Part shown: positions 45,898-53,412 of the stretch, one piece after another
How positions within the stretch are numbered: the stretch's first letter is position 1
Layout of the letters: each line of letters begins with the position of its first letter
Source: Lacrimispora xylanisolvens
GTDB lineage: Bacteria > Bacillota > Clostridia > Lachnospirales > Lachnospiraceae
Direction of reading: 5' to 3'
DNA: 64,000 bases
Assembly (NCBI GenBank): GCA_017084465.1
Contig: CP070896.1
Coordinates: 434,001 to 498,000, forward strand
The notes under the pieces: generated by a model
Told to the model about the DNA's origin: nothing
The model's input: only the letters and a program-made list of their open reading frames with translations
Databases searched by the model: none
Program-made: the position numbers and the translations under genes

Positions 45898-46669
45898 AAA
45901 AAAACACTTCTTCAATGCCGCCAATAAGATCATCACAATACAGATATCGGTTACACCTAACTTTACCGGCATTCTTGGATCCAATGGAGGTACACTGAAT
46001 ATTGGGGAAAGGCTTGTATTTATTGAAGTTAATGGTTTCTGTTTTGGCATTCGTACTTTCAAGTTTTACATCTGGAAATATTTCGCTCCAGGTATATTCG
46101 TCTGAATTTATAGTGATATCATATATACCATCGTAGAACATTCGGGTGATGTCGCCGCTATGAGAATAAAACAGGCTAAAATCATCTGGGTGCTTACCAA
46201 TCACCCATGAAGCAAAGAACTTCTCCAAAGTCGTCTTCTGCGTGCCCGGAGGCATTGATATGCTTAAGATGTCAAGCCTATCATCTTCCAGATCCTGCAT
46301 GGCCTGAATCAATCCATGCTTATTCAGCTGCTTGCGTTTCGGTAAATAAAAGCGGTCCTTTGCTTCCCGGTTCTTCTCCAGGTAAATCAGATATGATTCA
46401 AATAAATATGGAGCTTCGAAATGTAAGGTTTTCCAATAAAGATCATCCCATCTGGTATCCATGGTTTGGACAAACCTTGTGACCGCCCATTTCTTTATAA
46501 ACCCGGAATAAGCCATGATAAAATCCCGGTCATCAACTGGCAAATCCGGATTATCTTGCATTGTATATTGGAGTTCTGATAACAGAATGTTCAGAATGTC
46601 GTAAGACGGCGGCGTTTCAATCTGCCGCTTTAATTTTTTGATTATTTCCCGGTGTTTATGGAAATCCAT
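45898..46669 (-). pseudogene. terminase large subunit, N-terminal part
   Basis: The start at 46669 (MDFHKHREIIKKLKRQIETP) follows AAAGGAGG. The ATPase half shows the Walker-A-like PPGTQKTT (normally with GK), SLFYSHSGDITRMFYDG, and Walker-B-like YLYCDDLIGGIEE, at which the IS21 element interrupts. The order, together with 42554-43474, makes a protein of about 560 residues. No packaging motor can be made. Confidence 0.9.
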
Positions 46670-46753
46670 AGAAAAAGCCTCCTTTCCCTTGTGTTTAACA
46701 AAGGTCTGAAGGCTCATAAGGCTCTATATTTAAATCAGACTATTGAAATTGGA

Positions 46754-46975
46754 TTATACATTTACAATAAACTCTCGTTGGCACTTGCTATTCTTGCACT
46801 TATACGGCATTTTCTCAATCCTCGTATCTGAATTAACCTTGAATTGCTTTTTCGTGCAATAAGGGCAAATAATCCAACCCAATTTTATATCCGCCTGCCC
46901 GTCAAATCCATCTTCCGGGGATTCATGACCCGGCTGAATGTATCATGTTTTTTTTTTGATTTATTTACTTTACTC
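46754..46975 (-). pseudogene. Com-like zinc-ribbon protein, 5' end unclear
   Basis: The C-terminal frame (LGWIICPYCTKKQFKVNSDT, then MPYKCKNSKCQREFIVNV) has two CxxC-type pairs as in Mu Com-like translational regulators and phage zinc ribbons. Upstream the frame meets TGA, and MSKVNKSKKKHDTFSRVMN in another frame is probably its true start, separated by an indel in an A10 run. Confidence 0.6.
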
Positions 46976-47819
46976 ATGTTAATTTTTCACCTTTTTTACT
47001 AATAAAACCAACCACCGAATATTGATGGTTGGCATGTGATATTATTAATTTTTTTATGGATACATATACAATTTTTAAAATTTTGCTATTAGGATTACTT
47101 TCTACACGTAGAGTAAAAGAATTAAAACCCTCAACCAGTTCTTTCAGTTTAGTACACCCATAGTTTCTGGGATCAAATCCTGGAACCCTTTTAGGGAGAT
47201 TGGTTCCGACTTCGGCTAAATTGACCCACTCTTCATTTTTTAATTTTATTATAGACATTATTTCCTCTTCAATTTGTTCACGACTTGGTATCGTATTCGG
47301 AATAACTTCTATTGTTTGATTATTATTATTTTTTTTCTTTATTGGGCTTTTCTTCTCCTCTTTAGCAGGTTCATTCTCTTTATATAATAAGTCAAGGAAT
47401 TTAAACGTTTCACATGCTGATACTAATGAATTTGGGGTTTTTTGTTCCCCCATACCAATAACAGCCATACCTGCTTCTCTTAATCTAATAGCTAATTTGG
47501 TAAAATCACTATCAGAAGTTACAATGCAAAACCCCTCCACTTTGTCAGAATATAATATGTCCATAGCGTCTATTGTTAAAGCAAAATCCGAAGCATTCTT
47601 ACCATGAGTATAATTGCTTTGAAACACAGGAGTAATTGCATACTCTTTAGTAATTTCCAGCCAAGCTTGTGCACTGGGTATTGTAAAATCCCCATAAAGT
47701 CTTTTATAGGTTGCAATACCATAGTCACTTATCTCATCCATAATCAGTTTTATGTACTTGTTTGAGACATTCTCTGCGTCAATTAAAACTGCAATCCTCA
47801 GTTGTTGTTCAGCTCGCAT
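46974..47819 (-). CDS. NYN-domain protein with OST-HTH/LOTUS-like domain
   Basis: The start MRAEQQLRIAVLIDAENVSN is an NYN (LabA/PIN-like RNase) beginning with catalytic Asp residues (IDAEN, later FALTIDAMD and VTSDSDF). After a Lys/Asn linker the C-terminal 80 residues (EEEIMSIIKLKNEEWVNLAE, FDPRNYGCTKLKELVEGF) are a LOTUS-type domain. It probably cleaves or binds RNA. A hairpin (CCAACCA/TGGTTGG) lies inside the last codons, so the true end may be earlier. Confidence 0.8.
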   Translation of the reverse strand: MRAEQQLRIAVLIDAENVSNKYIKLIMDEISDYGIATYKRLYGDFTIPSAQAWLEITKEYAITPVFQSNYTHGKNASDFALTIDAMDILYSDKVEGFCIVTSDSDFTKLAIRLREAGMAVIGMGEQKTPNSLVSACETFKFLDLLYKENEPAKEEKKSPIKKKNNNNQTIEVIPNTIPSREQIEEEIMSIIKLKNEEWVNLAEVGTNLPKRVPGFDPRNYGCTKLKELVEGFNSFTLRVESNPNSKILKIVYVSIKKLIISHANHQYSVVGFISKKGEKLT

Positions 47820-47884
47820 AGTAAACCCCTTTTTATTTTTTATTATATCACTTCAACCATCAATATTCAATTTACAATGTACAA

Positions 47885-47960
47885 ATTACGGCGGCAGGAA
47901 TCGAACCTGCGATTATCCTACGCCTTACCTGTCATACTTTCAATGTTAGCCTCACACATA
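47885..47960 (-). tRNA. tRNA-like element 3 (imperfect)
   Basis: The minus strand carries a textbook T-arm (GCAGGTTCGATTCCTGC) and a 3' strand CGCCGTAA. I could not find a matching 5' acceptor strand, and the anticodon arm is weak. It may be a decayed phage tRNA or part of a tRNA-like RNA domain. Confidence 0.4.
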
Positions 47961-47964
47961 CTCA

Positions 47965-48060
47965 TATAACAGGATTGTGGATTTGAACCACCACCGCAAT
48001 CACGCAAGAGTTTGCAACCTCTTACTTGAAATTCTCTGACCGGCTAAGCCAGATTATTTC
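47965..48060 (-). tRNA. tRNA-like element 2, GCA (Cys) anticodon
   Basis: The anticodon arm AAGAG-TTGCAAA-CTCTT has a canonical loop with anticodon GCA (cysteine). The T-arm is GTGG-TTCAAAT-CCAC. The spacer between them is long and the acceptor stem does not pair cleanly. Probably a degenerate or unusual tRNA-Cys of phage origin. Confidence 0.5.
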
Positions 48061-48069
48061 CAACAGGTA

Positions 48070-48160
48070 TATGCGGAATCGAACCGCACGTCTTGCTTCC
48101 TGACGTATGTACGTGAACCTGCATGTCTTCACATACGCTTCAGCCTGTTTTAACCATCAT
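48070..48160 (-). tRNA. tRNA-like element 1
   Basis: About 88 bases framed by AACAGG and CCTGTT contain a T-arm (TGCGGTTCGATTCCGCA). The part normally holding D- and anticodon arms instead forms a long hairpin (GCGTATGT pairing with ACATACGT). It may be a tRNA with an unusual insert or a tRNA mimic. Confidence 0.4.
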
Positions 48161-48497
48161 AAAACTAATACCTGCTATCCATACATTTCCCATCGACAGG
48201 ACTCCATGCAGGAAATCCCACTAAGTGGAGATAAGGATAAAAACCTCACGGTGGATTCGCTCCGCCTTAGTAGCAAACAGCTATGAGGTGAAAGGATTAA
48301 TACGCCAATGCCCGTATCCGGGCAAATCCCCACGGGCCAGCGACGACCCTTAATAAGCATTCAGCTATGGGGGAGATTGCAATGTGACAGATTTTTCAGC
48401 AACTTACCGTCATTGATGCGTTGCCATCGTCTGTATTAATTACTCACTGCTTTAAGCGGTATTATCATAAATTTCAGCACTTTTCTTCAATACAGAC
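48160..48497 (-). ncRNA. candidate large structured non-coding RNA
   Basis: No gene fits, and the region is visibly richer in GC than its surroundings. The minus strand shows nested pairings. GTCTGTATT pairs with AATACAGAC 50 bases away. TGCCCG-GATA-CGGGCA is a perfect hairpin. CCTCA/TGAGG encloses TAGC-TGTTT-GCTA and GGCGGA-GCGAA-TCCACC as a three-way junction. GCAATCTCCCC pairs with GGGGATTTGC, and CCAC-TTA-GTGG forms a short hairpin. Its place beside tRNA-like elements in phage DNA recalls GOLLD and ROOL RNAs; identity untested. Confidence 0.5.
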
Positions 48498-48502
48498 ACC
48501 TG

Positions 48503-48637
48503 CTAAACGGGATGCCTCGAGCTGTCTATTACCCAGGCACCGCTATGCCTTTCTGATATAGCCAGTAATTCTGTTTTAATGAATTTAACCCACTCAGCAA
48601 TAAAGAATAGGATAATTCCGAAATATGTAAAAATCAT
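48503..48637 (-). CDS. 44-residue membrane peptide
   Basis: The ATG at 48637 lies 4 bases after GAGGTCCCC-type spacing (AGAGG). The product begins MIFTYFGIILFFIAEWVKFI (one membrane helix) and ends in a short polar tail. It immediately precedes the structured region. Small and unassigned, but the ribosome binding site and membrane pattern are reasonable. Confidence 0.4.
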   Translation of the reverse strand: MIFTYFGIILFFIAEWVKFIKTELLAISERHSGAWVIDSSRHPV

Positions 48638-48658
48638 GGGGACCTCTTTCTCTATTTA

Positions 48659-49597
48659 TTATGAACACGTTAATTCCTTTATTAATATTTCTCCAATATT
48701 TTCTTCTTCCCAATAAGGTATCCTTATTAAGTTAATATGATGTTCTTTGCAATAATCGTTCTTGATATTATCTTTAATCTGTATCATTCTAAAATTATTG
48801 TTTGCCCACTTTAAGCCTTTTCCTGCAAAATCCACTGGTTGAAAATGTTGTATACCATCAAATTCAATACACATATTTGCAGATTCAATATAAAAATCAA
48901 ATGGCAATCTGTAATGATATTTACAATCCGGGAAAGAATATTGATAAAAATACTCTACATTGTACTTATCCAGAAAATCACAGACTTTCTTTTCTCCAAT
49001 GCTATAACTACATATCGGGCATGAATCTATTTTTCTTGAAAAAATATTTTGGGGTGCTCTGTAAAAATGATGACCTTGATTACAAACAAATTCAATGGGA
49101 GTGTTCGCATTTATATAATTTTCAAGAGGTTTAATGTCTAATCTTAGTTTTGACAACTCCAGTATAAAGTCCTCTTGACTTTTTCTTCTTCTATTTGCCC
49201 GTATTTTAAGTGCACATTTAGGGCAGCCAATACTATTATTTAAAATGCCGTTTGGTGTCTGCTGCCATTCATAATTACACAATTTGCACTTAAACATTAA
49301 CCTACTATGTGCATTAACATATTTACCACTTAAAACCTTCACCTCCGGGTTAAACACATTCAAATCTTTTTCAAATTCTTTTAACGTCTTTGCTCTGTCT
49401 TTTTGAAGTTTTGAGGAAGCACATCTTTTACAACCAAATCCATGCAGTAAATTTGTTGGCATTGACAACCATTCATGACCACAAATTAAACATTTAACTT
49501 TTATATGTATCCTACTGCCTTTATAGCTTTCTAACGGCTTAATACTGGCATTCTTTTTTTTCAATTCTCCAATGAATTGCTCATTTGACTTTTGCAT
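48659..49597 (-). CDS. zinc-ribbon homing endonuclease, EDxHD/Vsr-like
   Basis: The start MQKSNEQFIGELKKKNASIK at 49597 is likely; an upstream start is possible. Three to four treble-clef repeats (VKCLICGHEWLSMPTNLLHG, FKCKLCNYEWQQTPNGILNN, CSYSIGEKKVCDFL) precede a C-terminal nuclease (RLPFDFYIESANMCIEFDGI, then HHINLIRIPYWEE). This layout matches phage I-Bth0305I-type EDxHD endonucleases. It adjoins the candidate ncRNA. Confidence 0.75.
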   Translation of the reverse strand: MQKSNEQFIGELKKKNASIKPLESYKGSRIHIKVKCLICGHEWLSMPTNLLHGFGCKRCASSKLQKDRAKTLKEFEKDLNVFNPEVKVLSGKYVNAHSRLMFKCKLCNYEWQQTPNGILNNSIGCPKCALKIRANRRRKSQEDFILELSKLRLDIKPLENYINANTPIEFVCNQGHHFYRAPQNIFSRKIDSCPICSYSIGEKKVCDFLDKYNVEYFYQYSFPDCKYHYRLPFDFYIESANMCIEFDGIQHFQPVDFAGKGLKWANNNFRMIQIKDNIKNDYCKEHHINLIRIPYWEEENIGEILIKELTCS

Positions 49598-49622
49598 AAA
49601 ATCACTATTTTTCAAATCCTCC

Positions 49623-49928
49623 CTAACAATTATTCCGGCAATGGTACGCACCACATACCATCAAGTTAATTTCTTTTTCAGTAAATCCACACTTGTCCAG
49701 TTTGCGGACCGTCTTATATTTCTCTTTTGAAGACAAGTTACGATATTCTTTAAGAATTTCCTGTATAACTTTGGAAATTTTTTCAGCAATCTGTGACAAT
49801 ATACTTTTCAAAACAGTAAATACATCTTTCAATGATTCACAATTTCTATTGAGCAATTGCTTGAATTCGATTACTGGTATTTTTGTTTGAACTACTTTTT
49901 GTTTCTGCTGTTCTGTGAAATACATCAT
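49623..49928 (-). CDS. phage protein of unknown function
   Basis: The start at 49928 (MMYFTEQQKQKVVQTKIPVI) follows GGAGG at 9 bases and gives 101 residues, helical and basic. It overlaps the start of the preceding gene's stop by 4 bases and overlaps the endonuclease leader. Unassigned. Confidence 0.55.
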   Translation of the reverse strand: MMYFTEQQKQKVVQTKIPVIEFKQLLNRNCESLKDVFTVLKSILSQIAEKISKVIQEILKEYRNLSSKEKYKTVRKLDKCGFTEKEINLMVCGAYHCRNNC

Positions 49929-50662
49929 ATTACCGACCTCCTTAACCGCTCTGGAAACTCCTGAATTAAAGGCTCTCCCCATATTTCTGATAGACTAGAC
50001 TTCATGAATACAGGAATATCAGATTCTGCACACTGACTAACAATTTCTTCAATCCATTCACGCTTGGGAATGACTTTATCTTTTCGCCTGCCAGTTTCCG
50101 CACCAATAATTACCCAATCAACAATCGGGATTTCTAAAGGTTCCAATAACGGCTCAATGCTTGCGAATGTATGGAACCCCATGTTAAACCACCCTGTATA
50201 TCCAGGCCTTGTGCATGAAAATCCATACCACATATTATCTTTCTTCGGAAGAAGTCCCCTCGCAACCAATTCAGCATATCGAGCCGGGTTCTTTGTAAGG
50301 AATAAATAATTATGCTGTGGAGCATTTTGGCATCCACCCATAACTTTATTAATCCAAGAATCCGGAACCCATTCGCCAAATAGATCAGCCATGGAACAGA
50401 CAAAGATGTTTCTGCCTTTTTTATGCAGGTACTCATCAAGGCGATATTTGTGTAAAGTCGGCTGAAAATCAAATAGGTATGGGACTTTCTTACCTCTACT
50501 TATCGGAATTTCTTCTAAGATTCTTTCATTTATATCCGGTTCGTTTGCATGGAATCCAAAACGGTTAGCAATGCTTCTTGCATAACAATATTCGCAATTA
50601 TGTAGACAACCCGTAACCGGGTTCCAACTGCTATCACACCAATCAATCTTTGTTTTATCCAT
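49925..50662 (-). CDS. phage Gp37/Gp68 family protein (DUF5131)
   Basis: This 245-residue protein starts MDKTKIDWCDSSWNPVTGCL with the radical-SAM-like cysteine cluster CLHNCEYCYA. The family is common in phages and mobile DNA; function is not established. It is coupled to the next gene by a 4-base overlap. Confidence 0.88.
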   Translation of the reverse strand: MDKTKIDWCDSSWNPVTGCLHNCEYCYARSIANRFGFHANEPDINERILEEIPISRGKKVPYLFDFQPTLHKYRLDEYLHKKGRNIFVCSMADLFGEWVPDSWINKVMGGCQNAPQHNYLFLTKNPARYAELVARGLLPKKDNMWYGFSCTRPGYTGWFNMGFHTFASIEPLLEPLEIPIVDWVIIGAETGRRKDKVIPKREWIEEIVSQCAESDIPVFMKSSLSEIWGEPLIQEFPERLRRSVI

Positions 50663-50665
50663 CAG

Positions 50666-50830
50666 TTACCTCCATATCGGCCCCAAAGCCAGAACATACA
50701 TGATTGCCATAATGCCAAATCCAATTGTGGTTGCCTTATCTCTTTTCCAGATCAGTCCCCTGGAAAACCAAAGAATGAAAATCACCATGAATACATTCCA
50801 AACTGTTACAATCCACTTCAAAACTTCCAA
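50666..50830 (-). CDS. 54-residue membrane protein, TTG start
   Basis: GGAGG precedes the TTG at 50830. The product has two membrane helices (VTVWNVFMVIFILWFSRGLI and TTIGFGIMAIMYVLALGPIW). Its stop lies 3 bases before the Gp37/Gp68 start. Too short for standard gene callers but well placed in the operon. Confidence 0.5.
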   Translation of the reverse strand: MEVLKWIVTVWNVFMVIFILWFSRGLIWKRDKATTIGFGIMAIMYVLALGPIWR

Positions 50831-50841
50831 AATCTTACCTC

Positions 50842-51234
50842 CTACTTCACATCTAATAAATCAAACACGATACCCCGGCAATACGGTTCTCCATTTTCAT
50901 AAATCATGAATGTTTCATGGGGAATATCCGTTTTATATGTCCATGTAATCACATTCCCATTTTCATCTAATGCGGTTTTATCGCACCAGAAGGCTTCAAT
51001 ACAGTTTGCAAGTTTTAAACCATCTTGAGATACACCAGTCCGGTCAAAAAATACCTTTCCACCATCAAAACAGCCGCCTTCATCATAAATTGCTCCATCA
51101 AACTCGATCAAGTCATCAGAAGCACCACTTACGATAACCAGACCGGCATCTATGGCAGCGCGGCGCACGTCTCTGAAAATCCCATAACCGTATTCTCGAT
51201 CATTTATTAATTGTGCCAAATCTTTCTTGTTCAT
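50842..51234 (-). CDS. phage protein of unknown function
   Basis: This 130-residue protein (MNKKDLAQLINDREYGYGIF) contains IVSGASDDLIEFDGAIYDEG. Similar proteins occur in clostridial phage replication regions. AAGGGG precedes it. No catalytic motif recognised. Confidence 0.55.
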   Translation of the reverse strand: MNKKDLAQLINDREYGYGIFRDVRRAAIDAGLVIVSGASDDLIEFDGAIYDEGGCFDGGKVFFDRTGVSQDGLKLANCIEAFWCDKTALDENGNVITWTYKTDIPHETFMIYENGEPYCRGIVFDLLDVK

Positions 51235-51256
51235 GTGAATCCCCTTTCCTCAAAAC

Positions 51257-51796
51257 TCATAACAGTTTCTTCCTAATCTCATCAATACCCTGCTGATTGA
51301 GATTTATTGTTTTCATAAGATCTTCGACGAGCATATTCCGGAGCTGGATCACACTGTTTATACCGGCACGTTTCAAGCATACATATGTACGAACTGTAAG
51401 GTTCAGATTTTCGATACTGTCCTCATCCTGTTCCGTCTCAATACCGATAATGCGGTCTGCTAATTCCACAGCCATCTTATCATAAGGAATTGAGCCATCG
51501 GTTTCCTGTAGATATCCAAGGATAGAGGAAACCAACGCATTGTACCAGTCACCTTTCTGCAGGAATTCAGTTCGCAATATTTCTGCCGCTATCTGGAGCA
51601 AATCAGGAGAACTCTTTACAGATACATCATTCAGTGTTGATTTTAAGGCTGGTACTGGGACACTATGTAAAACCATTTCTGGAAGTCTGCCAGCCTCTAA
51701 CCTTAAATCAACTCCAGATAAGGTTTTGCTTATATCTGTTCCGTTCAACAGAACAGAGGTGATACATTTATCGCTTTTAATTTCAACTATCGCCAT
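51257..51796 (-). CDS. phage protein with RNA polymerase alpha-CTD-like domain
   Basis: The first 105 residues (MAIVEIKSDKCITSVLLNGT) are unassigned. Residues 125-178 (SIENLNLTVRTYVCLKRAGI, then QLRNMLVEDLMKTINLNQQG) closely follow the alpha C-terminal domain of bacterial RpoA (LSVRSYNCLKRAGI). That domain contacts upstream promoter DNA and activators. A phage copy might modulate host transcription; function is inference. Confidence 0.75.
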   Translation of the reverse strand: MAIVEIKSDKCITSVLLNGTDISKTLSGVDLRLEAGRLPEMVLHSVPVPALKSTLNDVSVKSSPDLLQIAAEILRTEFLQKGDWYNALVSSILGYLQETDGSIPYDKMAVELADRIIGIETEQDEDSIENLNLTVRTYVCLKRAGINSVIQLRNMLVEDLMKTINLNQQGIDEIRKKLL

Positions 51797-51821
51797 ATCA
51801 TAATCTCCCCAATTTAATAAT

Positions 51822-52124
51822 CTATTTTATTTCTCCATTCAGCTTTGCATTTAAAATTGCTTTCAAATATGCTTCCGGATTATCCTTTGCAGCCGAAAAT
51901 CCTTTTTTCAACCGCTCTATTTCCTCAATAGAGTTTTTATACTTTGGAAGATTCCTTACCCTGTCCCTAAATATATCAATCTCTTCCTTCGTAATAATCC
52001 CTTTGTCCACCAAAAGTCCGAGCAGGGCCTGAATATCAATAGCACTACAAAGAATACGCTCCTGAAGCATTAATTCCTGCAATGCCTCCTCTGGTTTATA
52101 ATAAGAATCATTACTTACGCTCAT
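51822..52124 (-). CDS. small helical phage protein
   Basis: This 100-residue protein (MSVSNDSYYKPEEALQELML) is helical with a mid-protein VDKGIITKEEIDIFRDRVRN. It lies in the same run of minus-strand small genes. Unassigned. Confidence 0.5.
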   Translation of the reverse strand: MSVSNDSYYKPEEALQELMLQERILCSAIDIQALLGLLVDKGIITKEEIDIFRDRVRNLPKYKNSIEEIERLKKGFSAAKDNPEAYLKAILNAKLNGEIK

Positions 52125-52227
52125 TCTATTCTCCTCATATTTCAGTTACGGGCTGCTTTACGCCCAGGTGCCGCCACCTGATTGACCACATTTGATCCAG
52201 CTTCCCATGCACGCTGGAACCCGCAGA

Positions 52228-52653
52228 TTAGTTTGATTTAATACAAATACTGGCTATCGGCACAGCATTGCGCGGAGAAATACAAGAATGTCCAATATCT
52301 CCCTCAGGCAACTCAAAAGATTTTATGTATGCCTGCGATGCTTCCAAGTTATCAAAATCATATCCCTCGCAATCAAAATCCAACCATGTCGGAGAACCAA
52401 ATACCCAGCTATCTGTACCAACATGGAATTTGCCGCCTATCATGGAGTTGTATTTTACGCCCTCCCATAACTTCTTTTCACAGACTGAATACTCCCATTT
52501 ACCAAACAATTTCCGAGCCATAGCAAAATAATTTTCTGATACGGCTATTACCTTTAGCGGTTTCTTCCAGTCGTTGACCTTTACCAAATCACCTGGTTTC
52601 ACTAAATCTAAAACCTCTTTTGTTATGTTTATAAAAATATTATAATCTTTCAT
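52228..52653 (-). CDS. phage protein of unknown function next to cassette II
   Basis: This 141-residue protein (MKDYNIFINITKEVLDLVKP) has a beta-rich, KOW-like N-terminal part (VKPGDLVKVNDWKKPLKVIA). Its ribosome binding site (AAGGAGA) overlaps the left end of the 13-bp site at 52668, so the cassette starts exactly at its leader. Confidence 0.55.
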   Translation of the reverse strand: MKDYNIFINITKEVLDLVKPGDLVKVNDWKKPLKVIAVSENYFAMARKLFGKWEYSVCEKKLWEGVKYNSMIGGKFHVGTDSWVFGSPTWLDFDCEGYDFDNLEASQAYIKSFELPEGDIGHSCISPRNAVPIASICIKSN

Positions 52654-52662
52654 TTATGGATC

Positions 52663-52878
52663 TCCTTAAATAGCAATTTAAATACTGTAAGTGGAGATTT
52701 AACAAGTATAAAATCCAGGCTAACTGTAGGCAGTACGGGCTTTACATCACTGCAAGCAGTATCCGGGAGTACGGTATATAGTTTATACTTAAACAATAAT
52801 GGAGCATTAACCATTTTCAAGTCAACAGATGGAGGTGTTACATATCCTACCAACAAAGTAATCAATACTGCTTTTTAA
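52663..52878 (+). CDS. silent tail-fibre C-terminus, cassette II plus-strand head
   Basis: The frame reads S-L-N-S-N-L through the site at 52668-52680, then 60 residues of fibre-tip type (VGSTGFTSLQAVSGSTVYSL, ending YPTNKVINTAF) to TAA at 52876. It has no start codon, so it can only be translated when joined to a fibre N-terminus. Confidence 0.55.
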   Translation, partial: SLNSNLNTVSGDLTSIKSRLTVGSTGFTSLQAVSGSTVYSLYLNNNGALTIFKSTDGGVTYPTNKVINTAF

Positions 52879-53188
52879 AATGATCATTTATAGTAAGTTA
52901 AAGAAAAATCAATTCCCCAATCAGACGTAAGTGTCTTGTTAAAAATAAGTCTTAATTTTCCGGTTGTGGGGACATGAGTTGAAACAATATATAAATCTTG
53001 TGCATTTTCAGTTTTACATCGTTGGGCTATTACAGGTATGGTGTTACTTGTAAAATCGGCATTGTCAATGTCTACATAATTAGTGTTGACTGGCAATACA
53101 ACATAAGATTTCAGATAATGGATTTTGCTTAAATCGGCTTGGTTTGCTTAAACCTACAGTAGTACTTAATGATGTTAAATTGCTATTT
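52668..53188. other. double-headed invertible-type cassette II
   Basis: Inverted copies of AAATAGCAATTTA (52668-52680 plus, 53176-53188 minus) enclose two convergent fibre C-termini whose stop codons overlap the palindrome AAATGATCATTT at 52878-52889. The structure is the same as in cassette I, 27 kb away, with unrelated coding content. Confidence 0.65.
52884..53188 (-). pseudogene. silent tail-fibre C-terminus, cassette II minus-strand head
   Basis: From the site the frame reads N-S-N-L-TSLSTTVGL, then shifts near 53130 to DLSKIHYLKSYVVLPVNTNY and runs to TGA at 52884 (ending IDFSLTYYK). The DLSKIH segment parallels DLAKIH in the expressed fibre tip. The indel may be decay or error. Confidence 0.5.
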
Positions 53189-53199
53189 ACGTTGCCTTT

Positions 53200-53403
53200 T
53201 TACTTAAAATCTTTTTCCAATTCCACCTCAACCCTTAAGAATCTCATTCCAGCTTTCTTTCCAGAGTAACCATGTGATATAGCGCTCAAGACGTATCCAA
53301 TACTGAATCCAGACCAGTCAGCCAGTTCTCTTGAAGTGTCAGCCACATAAAGCGGCAACTCATATTCATCGGTTTCTACTGCCATGTACAGCTTTTTTTT
53401 CAT
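53200..53403 (-). CDS. small phage protein before cassette II
   Basis: The start MKKKLYMAVETDEYELPLYV at 53403 gives 67 residues. The product contains SRELADWSGFSIGYVLSAIS and ends VELEKDFK just before the cassette's right-hand site. The family recurs in clostridial phages; it is often annotated as hypothetical. Confidence 0.6.
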   Translation of the reverse strand: MKKKLYMAVETDEYELPLYVADTSRELADWSGFSIGYVLSAISHGYSGKKAGMRFLRVEVELEKDFK

Positions 53404-53412
53404 AGCAAACAA

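Larger units (their letters stand above)
43490..45900 (+). mobile_element. IS21-family insertion in the terminase gene
   Basis: About 2.4 kb in the opposite orientation to the phage. The inner end repeats match: TGCAATCCAAAAGTGTAACA starting at 43495 and, inverted, TGCAACCCCAAAGTGTAACA starting at 45897 (18 of 20), each with a further GTGTAACA/TTGTAACACCC copy inside, as in IS21 termini. It carries istA and istB, both frameshifted. I could not define the exact tips or the target duplication. Confidence 0.88.

Noticed and set aside
47752..47949. 65-residue plus-strand open frame
   Set aside because: It is antisense to the NYN gene and a tRNA-like element and contains the false-gene pattern GGRNRTCDYPTP.
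48175..48360. 61-residue minus-strand open frame
   Set aside because: It lies across the strongly paired RNA candidate, has no ribosome binding site, and its composition is cysteine/serine/proline-rich as expected from non-coding DNA.
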